From the NCBI GenBank assembly GCA_028692765.1, contig JAQUWT010000006.1, positions 1 through 56,542 on the forward strand: a stretch of DNA of 56,542 nt. The letters run 5' to 3'. Below the pieces are notes generated by a model. It saw only the letters and a list, made by a program, of their open reading frames with translations. It did no database searches and was not told the DNA's origin. Within the stretch, counting starts at the first letter, position 1; the number at the start of each line of letters is the position of its first letter. The stretch comes from Patescibacteria group bacterium. GTDB lineage: Bacteria; Patescibacteriota; Patescibacteriia; Patescibacteriales; UBA12465. Both the position numbers and the translations under genes were made by a program. This document shows, piece after piece, positions 27,997-38,047 of the stretch.

Positions 27997-28854
27997 TTAA
28001 TAGGTTTTCCTGAATATGTTAATAACATTCAGGTTTACCTGGAATACATCCATTCTTGGTCCTTTGGCCGAAAATTTCGGCTCATAGGACAAAGTCAGAA
28101 TTTCGTAGCCATATTGGCCCTTTGCCAGAGTGAGGCTAAGGCCAATAGTGTAGAAGCTAGTTTGACTGCCCTTTTCATAAGTGTAGGCAGCCAAGATTGA
28201 TGGCAGAATGTAGACATTTCGGCTCCAGCCGAGATAAATCGGCGCAATGCCGTTTTCAGCCTGAAGCTTTACGCGTTCTCTTGACCAAGGCAATCCGGCC
28301 AAAGTATCTCCGTTCCAGCGGGAATTCTCTTCGCTTTTAACGGAAAACTGGGACTCAAGCATGATTTTTTGCTGGGCGAATGGTCCTGCAAACATCATGT
28401 TTCTAAACAAGAGGCCGCCGCTCAAAAAGAGCATTTGGTCATCCTGCTTGTTTTCATAACGGCCGTCTTTTTGCACAAGACTGCCGCTTGAATGGATGAC
28501 CTTGTAGGCCAGATTAAGCCAGCCGTAGCGGTCTGTTTGATATCCTGGCTCTAAGTTGAAATTTGCTGCCAATCCAATTCCAATTTCGGTGGAATGGTGC
28601 TTAAAACCGGAGATTTTACTGCCGACTTCGATTCCAGACAGATACAAGCCAAATTTGGTATTATCTGTTTCGGTTCTAATCGGCAACCAACGAGCCTCAA
28701 GGTATCTCCAGGTACCGTCGCCACTTTTATCGGCCGGGGCAAAGTAGCCGTTGCCAATCAGCAACTGCCCTTCTCCCAGTGGATGCTGAGCGGAAGCTTC
28801 CTTGCCGGCAATCGCCAGCAAAGTTGCCATCAAAAATAATAATAATCTGTTCAT
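27997..28854 (-). CDS. secreted beta-rich protein (possible beta-barrel or beta-sandwich)
   Basis: Signal peptide MNRLLLFLMATLLAIAGKEASAQ; alternating hydrophobic/polar strands. Confidence 0.6.
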   Translation of the reverse strand: MNRLLLFLMATLLAIAGKEASAQHPLGEGQLLIGNGYFAPADKSGDGTWRYLEARWLPIRTETDNTKFGLYLSGIEVGSKISGFKHHSTEIGIGLAANFNLEPGYQTDRYGWLNLAYKVIHSSGSLVQKDGRYENKQDDQMLFLSGGLLFRNMMFAGPFAQQKIMLESQFSVKSEENSRWNGDTLAGLPWSRERVKLQAENGIAPIYLGWSRNVYILPSILAAYTYEKGSQTSFYTIGLSLTLAKGQYGYEILTLSYEPKFSAKGPRMDVFQVNLNVINIFRKTY

Positions 28855-28955
28855 GGGATTTATTTTTTTGGTTTATATTCAATTTTTAAAGGACGCAGAA
28901 CTTATGTCCTTTTTCCGCTCCTCTAATTTAGAGGAGCGACAAAAAGATATAAATT

Positions 28956-29726
28956 TTATCTTAAAATGTTGTTGATATTGCCTTGAGGTTCGGGATAATT
29001 CTCTGCCTGGTTTTCCTGAGTTGGCAGATTGGTCGGGGCGGCGGAATAGGCAGAATAATTTTCTTCTGGTAGTTCTTGATACACAAGATTGTTCTGTTTT
29101 TTAGGCTGGCGTTTGTGTTCTTTTAATGGAAGAAAATAGATCCACAAGCTTGAAGCAGCGACGCCTAAAATTAAAGCGGCCGTAAAGTTAAGGATTAGAT
29201 TGGGTTTAACCGGGAAGCTGGAAGTTAAGGGTTGGTCAATGACAGAAATAGCTACCTGATCACCCCCCTGTTGATAATTAAAACTTTTGCTGATTAAAGT
29301 TTGGTTTACCGCCATAGCAATTTGTTGGGCTTGGTAGGTATTGGGGTGATAGATATATATTTCCATGATGCCGGTATCGCCGACGCTGCGGGCCTCGATC
29401 GTTTTTTTCCAGACTTTCATCTGCGTTTTATAATCATTACCGAAATAAGAGGTGTCAATGTTGAATCCGGCGGAAGTGGCTAGATTGAAAAAAGAGGAAG
29501 AATAAACGACCTGAGAAAAAAGATTGCTTAAATATTGGTTTGATTTGGAGACTGTATATGGATCAGCGCCGCTGATATTCTGGGAAATCAAAAGTCTTGA
29601 TTTAACTGAATATTTTAAAGGTTGTACAAAGGTAGCGCTACCGACCAAAATAAAAGAAATCAAAATAATACCGACGACAGTATTGCGGTGTTTTTTGATA
29701 TTTTTCCAAAATACTTCTAATTCCAT
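28956..29726 (-). CDS. Wzz/YveK-type polysaccharide chain-length determinant protein
   Basis: MELEVFWKNIKKHRNTVVGIILISFILVG; VIDQPLTSSFPVKPN before the second TM. Confidence 0.85.
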   Translation of the reverse strand: MELEVFWKNIKKHRNTVVGIILISFILVGSATFVQPLKYSVKSRLLISQNISGADPYTVSKSNQYLSNLFSQVVYSSSFFNLATSAGFNIDTSYFGNDYKTQMKVWKKTIEARSVGDTGIMEIYIYHPNTYQAQQIAMAVNQTLISKSFNYQQGGDQVAISVIDQPLTSSFPVKPNLILNFTAALILGVAASSLWIYFLPLKEHKRQPKKQNNLVYQELPEENYSAYSAAPTNLPTQENQAENYPEPQGNINNILR

Positions 29727-29759
29727 ATTATAGATTTTATTATTTACTTTATAACGATT

Positions 29760-29788
29760 TATTATAACTAATTATATAAACTTTGTCA
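29760..29788 (-). promoter_or_regulatory. sigma70-like promoter of the wzz-like gene
   Basis: Minus strand TTGACA-17bp-TATAAT. Confidence 0.6.
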
Positions 29789-29946
29789 ATAGTAAGCCTA
29801 TAAAATTAAGTTTAAGTTTTTAATTTTAAATTATTTTTTACTTAATATTAAACAAAAAATTTAATTTTTTATTTACTTTTTTATTTATTAATCTTTTTAA
29901 TATTAGCCATATATTTTATATAGCAGCTAAAATATATAATTTAATC

Positions 29947-29974
29947 TTGACAAAATATATATTATATGTATAAT
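29947..29974 (+). promoter_or_regulatory. sigma70-like promoter of the 30015 gene
   Basis: TTGACA-16bp-TATAAT; -35 context TTGACAAAATAT also occurs at 24508. Confidence 0.6.
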
Positions 29975-30014
29975 GTAAAGTTATATTAAGATAAAAGAAC
30001 GAATTAATACATAT

Positions 30015-31307
30015 ATGAAAAAGATTTTTTTTAGCGCTTTAATTTTTAGCCTTCTATTTGTTGGCTGGAGCGTACGTGATGGTAAAACCAAAGACCAGTC
30101 TTATTATGCCGGCGATGCCGTTTTGTATAAAGGGCAGTTGATAATTGCTACGGCTAATACTGGAAAATTGGAAGTCTTTTCTTCGAGCGGTACTAAGATT
30201 CAGCGCTTAATGTCGGTCAGCCTCTCTCCCAATCCTGGCAAAGAAGATGCTTTTAATGACGTCAAGCTAGAGGTTCAAGGTCAAAATTTAAAGGCCTATG
30301 CCGTTGCCGGCTATGCTTTGTATTTATATGACTTATCAGATTTGCAAACTGCTAGCTTAGAAAATAAGGTTAAAAATACTTATTGGGAGTGGTACTACCG
30401 GGTTGATCGTTTTGGCAATAATATCGCCACCGTTAGTGGGCGCGGCGTTCGTATTTGGAATAATGATTTGCAAATAGTCGACGGCTTTGATTTCGAAAGC
30501 GAACTTCCTTACAGCCTTCGCAGCAGCGGCGATGCTCGCTTCCTTTTTGCCCTTAACAACTCTGCTTTAAATATTTATGATCGCGAGAACCGCAGCATTA
30601 TTAAGACTATTTCTTTAGACTATCGTGATTTTCAGAAAAATGGCCGCAAGTCCTATTATGATCGTATCAGCGGAAACATTTTTGTAGCCGATGATTATTA
30701 TGTTAAAAAGTTTGATTTTAATGGCAAGTTATTAGCTTCTTTTCGCCATTACGGAGACGCCTCTTATGATGTTGAGAGTTCGTTTGATAATAATTTTCTT
30801 TATTTTTCGAATGGTTTGAATGTTTATAAATTGAAAAAAAGTGATTTGAGCTTGGTTAAGGAAGTACAAGCGACTACTCTCGGCGCCCCCCAAGGATGGG
30901 CAATGGGCTTAAAACTTGTTAATACGGCCGAAGGCGATCGCTTGATTGTATTTAATAATTCCGGTTTATTAGTGTTAGACTCTAATCTTAATGTTATCTC
31001 GAAAAGCGATAAAATCAGCCAGGATGACGGCCAGCTTTATCCTTTGGAAAATTTATATTTAGTATTAGGAAATCGCAGCGCTCAATCGGGGGCCAGCGTT
31101 AACCTTCAGGGCGGCGGCTTTTGGCCTAATGAGAGTTTAAGTATTTCCCTTCTTGGTTCTAAGATGAATGCTCAGGCTGACCGTTTTGGTCGTTTTAATG
31201 TCAATGTTTCCGTCCCTTCAGTTGCTAATGATAGCCGTTATGATATTAAGGTAGATGGACTCAGTTCTCAACTTACTTATAGTATTTCTCTGGAAATTAA
31301 GAAATAA
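30015..31307 (+). CDS. secreted protein, propeller-like with C-terminal Ig-like domain
   Basis: Signal peptide; repeated short beta motifs (GNIFVADDYYVKKFDFNGKLLASF); C-terminal ASVNLQGGGFWPNESLSISLLGS. Confidence 0.6.
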   Translation: MKKIFFSALIFSLLFVGWSVRDGKTKDQSYYAGDAVLYKGQLIIATANTGKLEVFSSSGTKIQRLMSVSLSPNPGKEDAFNDVKLEVQGQNLKAYAVAGYALYLYDLSDLQTASLENKVKNTYWEWYYRVDRFGNNIATVSGRGVRIWNNDLQIVDGFDFESELPYSLRSSGDARFLFALNNSALNIYDRENRSIIKTISLDYRDFQKNGRKSYYDRISGNIFVADDYYVKKFDFNGKLLASFRHYGDASYDVESSFDNNFLYFSNGLNVYKLKKSDLSLVKEVQATTLGAPQGWAMGLKLVNTAEGDRLIVFNNSGLLVLDSNLNVISKSDKISQDDGQLYPLENLYLVLGNRSAQSGASVNLQGGGFWPNESLSISLLGSKMNAQADRFGRFNVNVSVPSVANDSRYDIKVDGLSSQLTYSISLEIKK

Positions 31308-31324
31308 TAATTGAATTACAATTT

Positions 31325-31354
31325 AAAAAAGAGCTGTTTTTACAGCTCTTTTTT
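31325..31354. terminator. bidirectional intrinsic terminator
   Basis: aaaaaaGAGCTGtttttaCAGCTCtttttt between convergent genes. Confidence 0.85.
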
Positions 31355-32557
31355 ATTGATTATAGTTTGATAAATTGTTATTAATTTTTGATAATGCCAG
31401 TCTTCCGTTTTATCCTTTCTGCTAGCCGCCGCTCTTTCTCCTATTTTCAAAGCTTCTGGTATTTTTAGTTGTTTTAAATATTTAGCTAATTGTTGCCAAT
31501 CTTCTGGTGGAAAAAGAAATCCGTTATCGCCTGTCTTTATCAATTCGCTCAAGCCGCCAATATCGGCGGCAATCACCGTTTTGCCTAAGCCCATCGCTTC
31601 GATTGCCGCTAGGGGCATATTTTCTGGCCAGCGTGAGGGTATGACCACCGCTAAAGACTCGGCAATAACTTGGTAAAGATGGTCGCCGTACAATTGTCCC
31701 AAAAATTCGACGTCAGCCTGCAATTTTGTGGCTAAATTTCTTAATTCATTTTCTGCTTTGCCTATGCCGGCGATTTTAATCGGGCGCTTACTTTCCGCCC
31801 CGGCTTTTATTAACAAGTCAATCCCCTTCTCTGCCTCTAGGGCTCCGAAGTATAGGTAATATTCTTTAAGCTCCTCATTCATTTGATTAACGCTTATCGG
31901 CGATATATTTTCTAAGACGGTAAATTTATCTTCCGGCCAGCCGAAATCAACGCAGATTTTTTTCATGAAATTGCTGGGGGCGATAAATAAGGAAACTCCT
32001 TTCTGATAAATCTTTAAAAAGCGATGATGAATGGTCATTTCTACCGCTGCTAAAAGACTTTTTGATTGGCTATTATCAACGCAACGATGTTTTACGCATT
32101 CCCAGTAACGGTGTTTTTTACAGCGTTGGCAAGCGCTGCCCTCGGTGTATAGCTTATAATTAGGGCAAATGAGCTTATAGTCATGGAGGTGCATTACGAC
32201 CGGAATTTTAGCTTGCCGAGCGGCATCCAAAATGGATGGAGATAGCTGATGATAGATATTGTGGCAATGAATAATATCGGGCTGAAAATCCGCCAGCAGT
32301 TTTTTAAATTTTCTTTTAGCTTCTTGATTATAAATTATAGCTCGGATAGCTCTTATTTTATTTTTTAAGCTAAAATTATGTAAATCTATTTCCTTCGCAA
32401 AATAAGGGGAGTCTGGTGATTCTAGATTTTTAGATGATGACATCGCGAATACTTTGACCTCATGACCATGATTTTTCAGCAGTTTTTCTAAAAATAGAAA
32501 ATACTTGTCTGCTCCACGATTAGGGTAATAAAATTTATTTACTTGGAGTATTTTCAT
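31340..32557 (-). CDS. GT4-family glycosyltransferase
   Basis: MKILQVNKFYYPNRGADKYFLFLEKLLKNHGHEV; IPSRWPENMPLAAIEAMGLGKTVIAADIGGLSELI. Confidence 0.92.
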   Translation of the reverse strand: MKILQVNKFYYPNRGADKYFLFLEKLLKNHGHEVKVFAMSSSKNLESPDSPYFAKEIDLHNFSLKNKIRAIRAIIYNQEAKRKFKKLLADFQPDIIHCHNIYHQLSPSILDAARQAKIPVVMHLHDYKLICPNYKLYTEGSACQRCKKHRYWECVKHRCVDNSQSKSLLAAVEMTIHHRFLKIYQKGVSLFIAPSNFMKKICVDFGWPEDKFTVLENISPISVNQMNEELKEYYLYFGALEAEKGIDLLIKAGAESKRPIKIAGIGKAENELRNLATKLQADVEFLGQLYGDHLYQVIAESLAVVIPSRWPENMPLAAIEAMGLGKTVIAADIGGLSELIKTGDNGFLFPPEDWQQLAKYLKQLKIPEALKIGERAAASRKDKTEDWHYQKLITIYQTIINKKEL

Positions 32558-32651
32558 ATCATCAAGCTTGGCTTTACCTTTTAGGATTATTAGGCTAAAA
32601 TTATATTAATAATATCATAATCATAGCATATATATTTGAATTTTTCAATTT

Positions 32652-34004
32652 ATGGCATCAATAATTCGCAATAAAAAATCAGTTTTTATCATTTCTTTAA
32701 CCGCACTGCTAATTACCTTATTGTTTCTTTTTGCTAATCTTTCTTTGTCTAATGTTTTATTATCGGCTTTGCTTATTTTACTTCTCGGATTGTCTTTGAT
32801 TGATGCAAGGTTATCATTTTTGTCGATTCTTTTTTTGCGCCCGGTTTTAGATTTAAGCGTTCATAACGTTATTCTCAGTTTCGGCGATTTACAAATTAAC
32901 GTTCTTAGTTTGTTGGGGATGTTAATGATTATTTTGGCTATTAGTTTTATATTTTTCGGAAAGTTTGATTGGCATAATTTTAAATGGTTATATTCTTTTT
33001 ATACTTGGATTATCTTTCTCCTTCTGGGCATAGTCAGCATTTTCAATTCTTTTTATTTTTCGGAAAGTCTGAAGGAAATTTTGCGTTTTTTAAGCATATT
33101 TGCCGCTTTCTTTTTGGGGGTAGGCCTTTTGCCCTCAGCTAAAAATTTAACTTGGTTGATAAAAACAATTATATTTTCCGCTTTACCGCCTGCCCTTTTG
33201 GCTCTTTTTCAATTTATTAATAAGACCGGTTTGCCGGAAAATGGAATTTATCGCGTGTTTGGCAGCATGACCCACCCTAACATGCTCGCTTTCTACCTTT
33301 TATTATCTATTACTTTGGCGGTTTTTCTTATTTTGAATTTAAAGCGTACTAAGCTGGAAGTTTATCTTTATTCCTTACTTTCTTTGTTTTACATATTTAT
33401 TTTGTTTTTGACTTATACTCGCGGTGCTTATTTAGCTTTAATTATGATTTTTGTCATTGTTGGCGTATCTAAGTTTAAGAAATTTTTATTGGTTGCTTTT
33501 TTAGCTATGATTTTTGTTTATGCCCTAATTCCGCCTCTACAGACTCGTTTTAACAGCATTTTTCAATCAGACCCTTATGGTTCGGTATCTTGGCGTTTTA
33601 ATTTATGGCGCGACGGTTTGGAATACTTTCAAGAGAGGCCCTGGACAGGCTATGGCGTCGGCACCGCGGAAAAGATTATTTCTGTTAAGCGGGATTTTCG
33701 TTTAGGTTCTCCTGACCCTCATAATGATTATTTGCGCGTCGCTCTTGATGGCGGCTATCCTTTATTGGCATCATATCTTGTTTTGCTTGTATCTTTTTTT
33801 GGCGCTGTCATATTATCCTATTGGCGTGAATCACGGCCTCGTTTAAAGAACTTTTTTATATTTTTTCTAGCCTTTGGAGTGGCTGTATTTATAATGTCTA
33901 GTGGCGATAATATTCTTAATGACACCGCTTTGCAGTGGCAAATGTGGGCCTTGGCTGGTTCCGCTTTAGCTTGTGCTCGATTAAAACCTGATTTAAGCGC
34001 TTAA
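32652..34004 (+). CDS. O-antigen ligase / Wzy-like polymerase
   Basis: Around 11 TM segments; FGSMTHPNMLAFYLLL and YGVGTAEKI...PHNDYLRVALDGGYP. Confidence 0.82.
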   Translation: MASIIRNKKSVFIISLTALLITLLFLFANLSLSNVLLSALLILLLGLSLIDARLSFLSILFLRPVLDLSVHNVILSFGDLQINVLSLLGMLMIILAISFIFFGKFDWHNFKWLYSFYTWIIFLLLGIVSIFNSFYFSESLKEILRFLSIFAAFFLGVGLLPSAKNLTWLIKTIIFSALPPALLALFQFINKTGLPENGIYRVFGSMTHPNMLAFYLLLSITLAVFLILNLKRTKLEVYLYSLLSLFYIFILFLTYTRGAYLALIMIFVIVGVSKFKKFLLVAFLAMIFVYALIPPLQTRFNSIFQSDPYGSVSWRFNLWRDGLEYFQERPWTGYGVGTAEKIISVKRDFRLGSPDPHNDYLRVALDGGYPLLASYLVLLVSFFGAVILSYWRESRPRLKNFFIFFLAFGVAVFIMSSGDNILNDTALQWQMWALAGSALACARLKPDLSA

Positions 34005-34060
34005 AATGTAGGTAAAGAAAAAGACTCGTTTTTAGGCGAGCCTTTTTATTATTTGCGGGA

Positions 34061-35125
34061 CTATTTTTCTTTTTTAGTCCCATCTTTATACTCCACCCAG
34101 GCTTTGTCGCCTTTATTGGTATCTATAAAGATTTCTCCTTTTTCAAATTTGCGGGACCAGATGCCCTTGGATATTTCCTTGGTTTTGTCTAGAGCTTTGC
34201 CTAAATTCAGCTTATAATAGTCGTGATAAGCTTGATTTTGACTGATTGCCAGATAGGCATTGTCCAGCATTAGAGCGGTCACGGCCCCTAAAAGAAAATC
34301 TTTTTCATCGGGGTTGATGATGGCTATTTTATATTTTTTGGCTATCATCATATTAACCCCCCAATCAGGTCCGCCCAAGTGGTGATGTTTATAGGGAAAA
34401 TTTTCAAACTGTTTGCCGTCAATTTCCCTGTAGGAAAGATTGCCGGGATTAGCAATTATAGTGAAATTATTGCCCTTAGCTTTGCGTAAATCAGCAAAGA
34501 ATGAACGGAATCCTTTAGTCCAGGCAAGATTTATTTCTCGCCAGTTGGTATCGGCTTTTTTATCGCCGTTCAGGTCAAGTCCTTTTTGGCCATTGTAGTT
34601 GGATAGCCATTGAATACCGGCCCGGTCATCTCCCCAAGCATTATCTACCAAACAGCCGCTGATTCTTTTGTCTTTTAATAGTTCAAGATATTTGGCCAGT
34701 ATCCACTGCCAATATTTCTGTCCCTCTATTTCCGGACAATCAGCCCTCATATCGAGCGTCTTCATTTTTGTCCAGGCGCCTAGTTTTTCGCCGTTAGGCT
34801 GGTATAGCCACCAGGATTTTTTTGTCTGTAGTTCTGCTAAGAGTTTAATACTCCAAGGCTTATCTGGCCACATCGGCTCAAAAATCTCTGTTGGGTTGAT
34901 ATAGAGGAAGATTTTTAGGTCCGGGTTATTGACCATCATCTCATCAAGAGTTGATGAGTAGTTGACTAATATTTCCGGGTCAATTATCAGTAAGTCGTAT
35001 TGGCTGATATTTTCCATTTGATAATCAGTCAGAGTTGGTAAATACCAGAGATTGGCCAATTTTTGTGCCCAGCTGGCTGTTGCCAAAAAAACAAAAACAG
35101 AGGTAATAATGATTAACTTTTTCAT
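34061..35125 (-). CDS. secreted GHL15/GH114-like putative glycoside hydrolase
   Basis: Signal peptide ...TASWAQ; same layout as 12772 (QYDLLIIDPE, LKIFLYINPTEI, GCLVDNAWGD). Confidence 0.75.
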   Translation of the reverse strand: MKKLIIITSVFVFLATASWAQKLANLWYLPTLTDYQMENISQYDLLIIDPEILVNYSSTLDEMMVNNPDLKIFLYINPTEIFEPMWPDKPWSIKLLAELQTKKSWWLYQPNGEKLGAWTKMKTLDMRADCPEIEGQKYWQWILAKYLELLKDKRISGCLVDNAWGDDRAGIQWLSNYNGQKGLDLNGDKKADTNWREINLAWTKGFRSFFADLRKAKGNNFTIIANPGNLSYREIDGKQFENFPYKHHHLGGPDWGVNMMIAKKYKIAIINPDEKDFLLGAVTALMLDNAYLAISQNQAYHDYYKLNLGKALDKTKEISKGIWSRKFEKGEIFIDTNKGDKAWVEYKDGTKKEK

Positions 35126-35201
35126 GGTTTATCTTGATTTTATGGTTAAACAAATTGTTAAAGAATTCTTATTATTGTAATATATTTCTTTAATTTAGTC
35201 A

Positions 35202-35236
35202 ATAATAAAAAGCTTCGGCACTTAGTGACCGAGCTT
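35202..35236 (-). terminator. hairpin plus U tract ending the DUF4012 transcript / structured RNA
   Basis: Minus strand AAGCTCGGTCACTAAGTGCCGAAGCTTTTTATTATT. Confidence 0.65.
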
Positions 35237-35343
35237 GAATCTCCACCTAGGGGCGGAGTGGTGAGCGGACGTAGTTCGTGTCAACAAACTTTTGTGAACG
35301 TCTTAGCTCTTTAGACTTTGCGGACGCCTATTTTTATAATAGG
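35210..35343 (-). ncRNA. putative structured RNA or structured 3'UTR
   Basis: Several hairpins in series on the minus strand, ending in a terminator-like hairpin; see finding. Confidence 0.4.
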
Positions 35344-37284
35344 TTAGTCTGCCGTCTTTATTTGCAACGCTTGGCTGCCGGTATTTAAATCAAGGGTAAA
35401 ATAAGCTCTTTCGGACTTAATTTCCCCTTCTAAGCTTTGGGGGCTTATTTGTACAATTTCTTTACCAGGGTTTAGATAGACGGATAGATTAGCAATTCGA
35501 CTACCGGGTTGGCGTTGGATATATAGGGTGTATACATTATTTGTACTTAAATTATCGTTCAATTTCACGGGCAGATAATATTCTAAATTTATCGTTTTGC
35601 TTTTTCCGGGTTCAATGCTCCAAAAGAAGCCGAAAACATGCTTTTGTAGGCTGTCATCATCATAGCTGATAATATCCGCTTCCGTCGCTCCTAAACCGGA
35701 AAGCTTGATTAATTCACTGCCCAAGGGCGCCAGAACGCGAGTATAGCTGCGGTAGCGCGTAGTGCGCCAGTCAAAGCCACCATTGTGATAATAATCTAAT
35801 TTTAAGCTTGCTTGCAGTCGCTCCGTTTTTTTTTCAACTTGATAGGCGATGTTTTTCTGCATCACCGCATCGCTTTTAAAAGCGGCTAAATTAGCATCGA
35901 CTACCATCAGGTAATCGCCGCTTACCTGCTTAATCTCTCCTCCTCCGCCCAGGCTCTGCGCCAATGCTTGGCGGTCCGGGTTATTGAAATATAGGAGAAT
36001 ATCTCCTCTCTTTAAACTAGTATTAAGACGGCTGATTAATTCCGGATATTGTTCTAAGGGCAGAGAGATTAGTTTTTCTTTTAAAGCTTGAATTAATTCA
36101 TTAATAATATCTTTCCTATCCCAAGAAGATATATCTTCTTCTTTGTAGGCCACCTCTACGTTATATTGCAATAATGCCTGCATATTTTCCGGAGCATAGC
36201 TTTCTCCCCTCACAGTTATCGGCCCGGTAAGGCGCAGAAGATTGGCGACAAAATCGGGAGTGATAGCTAAAACGCCATCTAGGCTTGGTTCTGCCTGCCC
36301 GCCGGCTGCGCTTTCTGCTTGAAACATGTTTTGAATTTGCCTGGCTGACTGCGGCCAGTCCGGCGACCAGTTGGCGTCGCGCAAATACCAGTTATCGACT
36401 TGCAAATATTTACTAATCGGCTCCGGGGCGGTAAAGGCGGTTTTGCCGATAGCGGGCATGTCAAGATGATAGATATCACTAGCTTCTAATTTTTGAAATT
36501 CCCCAAAGTCGGCGATATCGGCGCGGACATAGGAACCGAGAAAACCGCCGGTTGGCCTGAGTTCGTCATTATTTTGCAGCATGATTAAATAGTGCGCCGT
36601 TTGGGGGTAGCCGCTGAAGGCTGGAAGCAAGCGGATAATAGGCAGAGATTCCGATAATATATTTTCACCGTCGGCAATTTGATTGCGCAGTTCGACTATC
36701 TGTCCGCGCAGAGGCCAGAGAATGCCAACAGTCTGAATCTTATCAAGATTAAAAAGGGCGAGGCTAAGATTGGCTTTTAGGCCGTTTAATTCCGGTTCTA
36801 AGGCGATGAGTGATTGCATAAAAGCGGCTTTTTTTTCTTGGCTGAGGCTCTGAAAATTATGGTCATCGGCAAAAGTATTAGCACTAATATTTTTTAATAA
36901 AGCGTTGACCTGCAAAGCGCTGCTGCTAATTATTAGAGCGCTATTATTCAAGTACCCCAAGTCGTCTATTTGTCGGCCGCCTAGTTTCAATTTGGCCGGA
37001 AACCAAGATTGACGCAGGGACTCTAGGTTTTTTTGTCCATTTTGGAAGTAGGTTTGCGCCGCTTGTAGCTTGGATTGCGCGCCATCCCAGTCTTTAGCGC
37101 GGAGGGAGATAACGGCGCCACTCAATTGGTCTTTGCCGGCGATAGCGTTTTGGCCGAAATCGCGCCAATGACGCCAGGTGCTTATTAGGCTGATGATAAG
37201 CAACAAGAAAAAAATCGCCAGCGCCCACAATAATAGGCGCAGGCTTAGAAAAGCAAAGTATTTTAAATTAGCCTTAAGTTTCAT
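35344..37284 (-). CDS. DUF4012 domain-containing membrane protein
   Basis: MLQNNDELRPTGGFLGSYVRADI motif, N-terminal TM, secreted C-terminal domain. Confidence 0.9.
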   Translation of the reverse strand: MKLKANLKYFAFLSLRLLLWALAIFFLLLIISLISTWRHWRDFGQNAIAGKDQLSGAVISLRAKDWDGAQSKLQAAQTYFQNGQKNLESLRQSWFPAKLKLGGRQIDDLGYLNNSALIISSSALQVNALLKNISANTFADDHNFQSLSQEKKAAFMQSLIALEPELNGLKANLSLALFNLDKIQTVGILWPLRGQIVELRNQIADGENILSESLPIIRLLPAFSGYPQTAHYLIMLQNNDELRPTGGFLGSYVRADIADFGEFQKLEASDIYHLDMPAIGKTAFTAPEPISKYLQVDNWYLRDANWSPDWPQSARQIQNMFQAESAAGGQAEPSLDGVLAITPDFVANLLRLTGPITVRGESYAPENMQALLQYNVEVAYKEEDISSWDRKDIINELIQALKEKLISLPLEQYPELISRLNTSLKRGDILLYFNNPDRQALAQSLGGGGEIKQVSGDYLMVVDANLAAFKSDAVMQKNIAYQVEKKTERLQASLKLDYYHNGGFDWRTTRYRSYTRVLAPLGSELIKLSGLGATEADIISYDDDSLQKHVFGFFWSIEPGKSKTINLEYYLPVKLNDNLSTNNVYTLYIQRQPGSRIANLSVYLNPGKEIVQISPQSLEGEIKSERAYFTLDLNTGSQALQIKTAD

Positions 37285-37292
37285 AGATGTCC

Positions 37293-37916
37293 TTAATTAT
37301 TTTCTTCTTCGCCGGAAATTATTTTTAAATGTCGGCTTTGGCGGATGCGGTTTAGAAAGATGTCGTGTATTTCCAGCCGATATTCATATTCCGATTCGTC
37401 CATCAGGGTATAATTTATTTCTTTGTTTAAATCAGCCTCTAAGCTTTGAAGCTTTTTTACAAATTTATCTTTCTTGATTTTTCCAACCAGCAACATATCG
37501 GTGGGCGCGCTGGTATCACCGCTGAAAATACCGCTCAGCCATAATTGCTTGATTTCTCCAAATTCAGCCGCGTCCTTTAAAAAATCCTGGCAAGACAAGA
37601 GATTGGCCTTGGCAAATAAGCTTTTTAGCTCCGGAAAAAGGAGAAAATTACGCTCAATCGTAAAATATTTTTTTTCATTCTTTAAATTTTTATCTCCGGT
37701 TTTAGCTTTTTCTTTAATTTCACTGGCTAAAGCCTCCCCTTCCTCTTGTTTGATAAGGCCGATATTTTCCAAATTTTCCAATTCTCGCCGCACTGAATTT
37801 ACCTGAAGATTTAAATCTCGGGCCAGTTGCCGGGTATAATATTTTTGTTCAGGCTTGCTAAGGAAAGTTTTCATTATTTTTACCCTAGCATTAGAGCCAA
37901 AAATTTGCGCCAACAT
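37293..37916 (-). CDS. winged-helix transcriptional regulator
   Basis: MLAQIFGSNARVKIMKTFLSKPEQKYYTRQLARDLNLQVNSVRRELENLENIGLI. Confidence 0.75.
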   Translation of the reverse strand: MLAQIFGSNARVKIMKTFLSKPEQKYYTRQLARDLNLQVNSVRRELENLENIGLIKQEEGEALASEIKEKAKTGDKNLKNEKKYFTIERNFLLFPELKSLFAKANLLSCQDFLKDAAEFGEIKQLWLSGIFSGDTSAPTDMLLVGKIKKDKFVKKLQSLEADLNKEINYTLMDESEYEYRLEIHDIFLNRIRQSRHLKIISGEEENN

Positions 37917-38047
37917 AAGATTGTTTTTATTTTATCTTTTTTCTCCAGCGCTTTTATCTCTTTATTTCTTGCTTATTTTATAGTATAATAGAAAAGGTTA
38001 GCAGTCAAATAAAATTGGCGCGGATGGCGTCAAGAGATTAAGCGCAT

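Noticed and set aside
29789-29946. Very AT-rich divergent intergenic region as a replication origin
   Set aside because: No DnaA-box cluster seen; explained by divergent promoters of surface genes.
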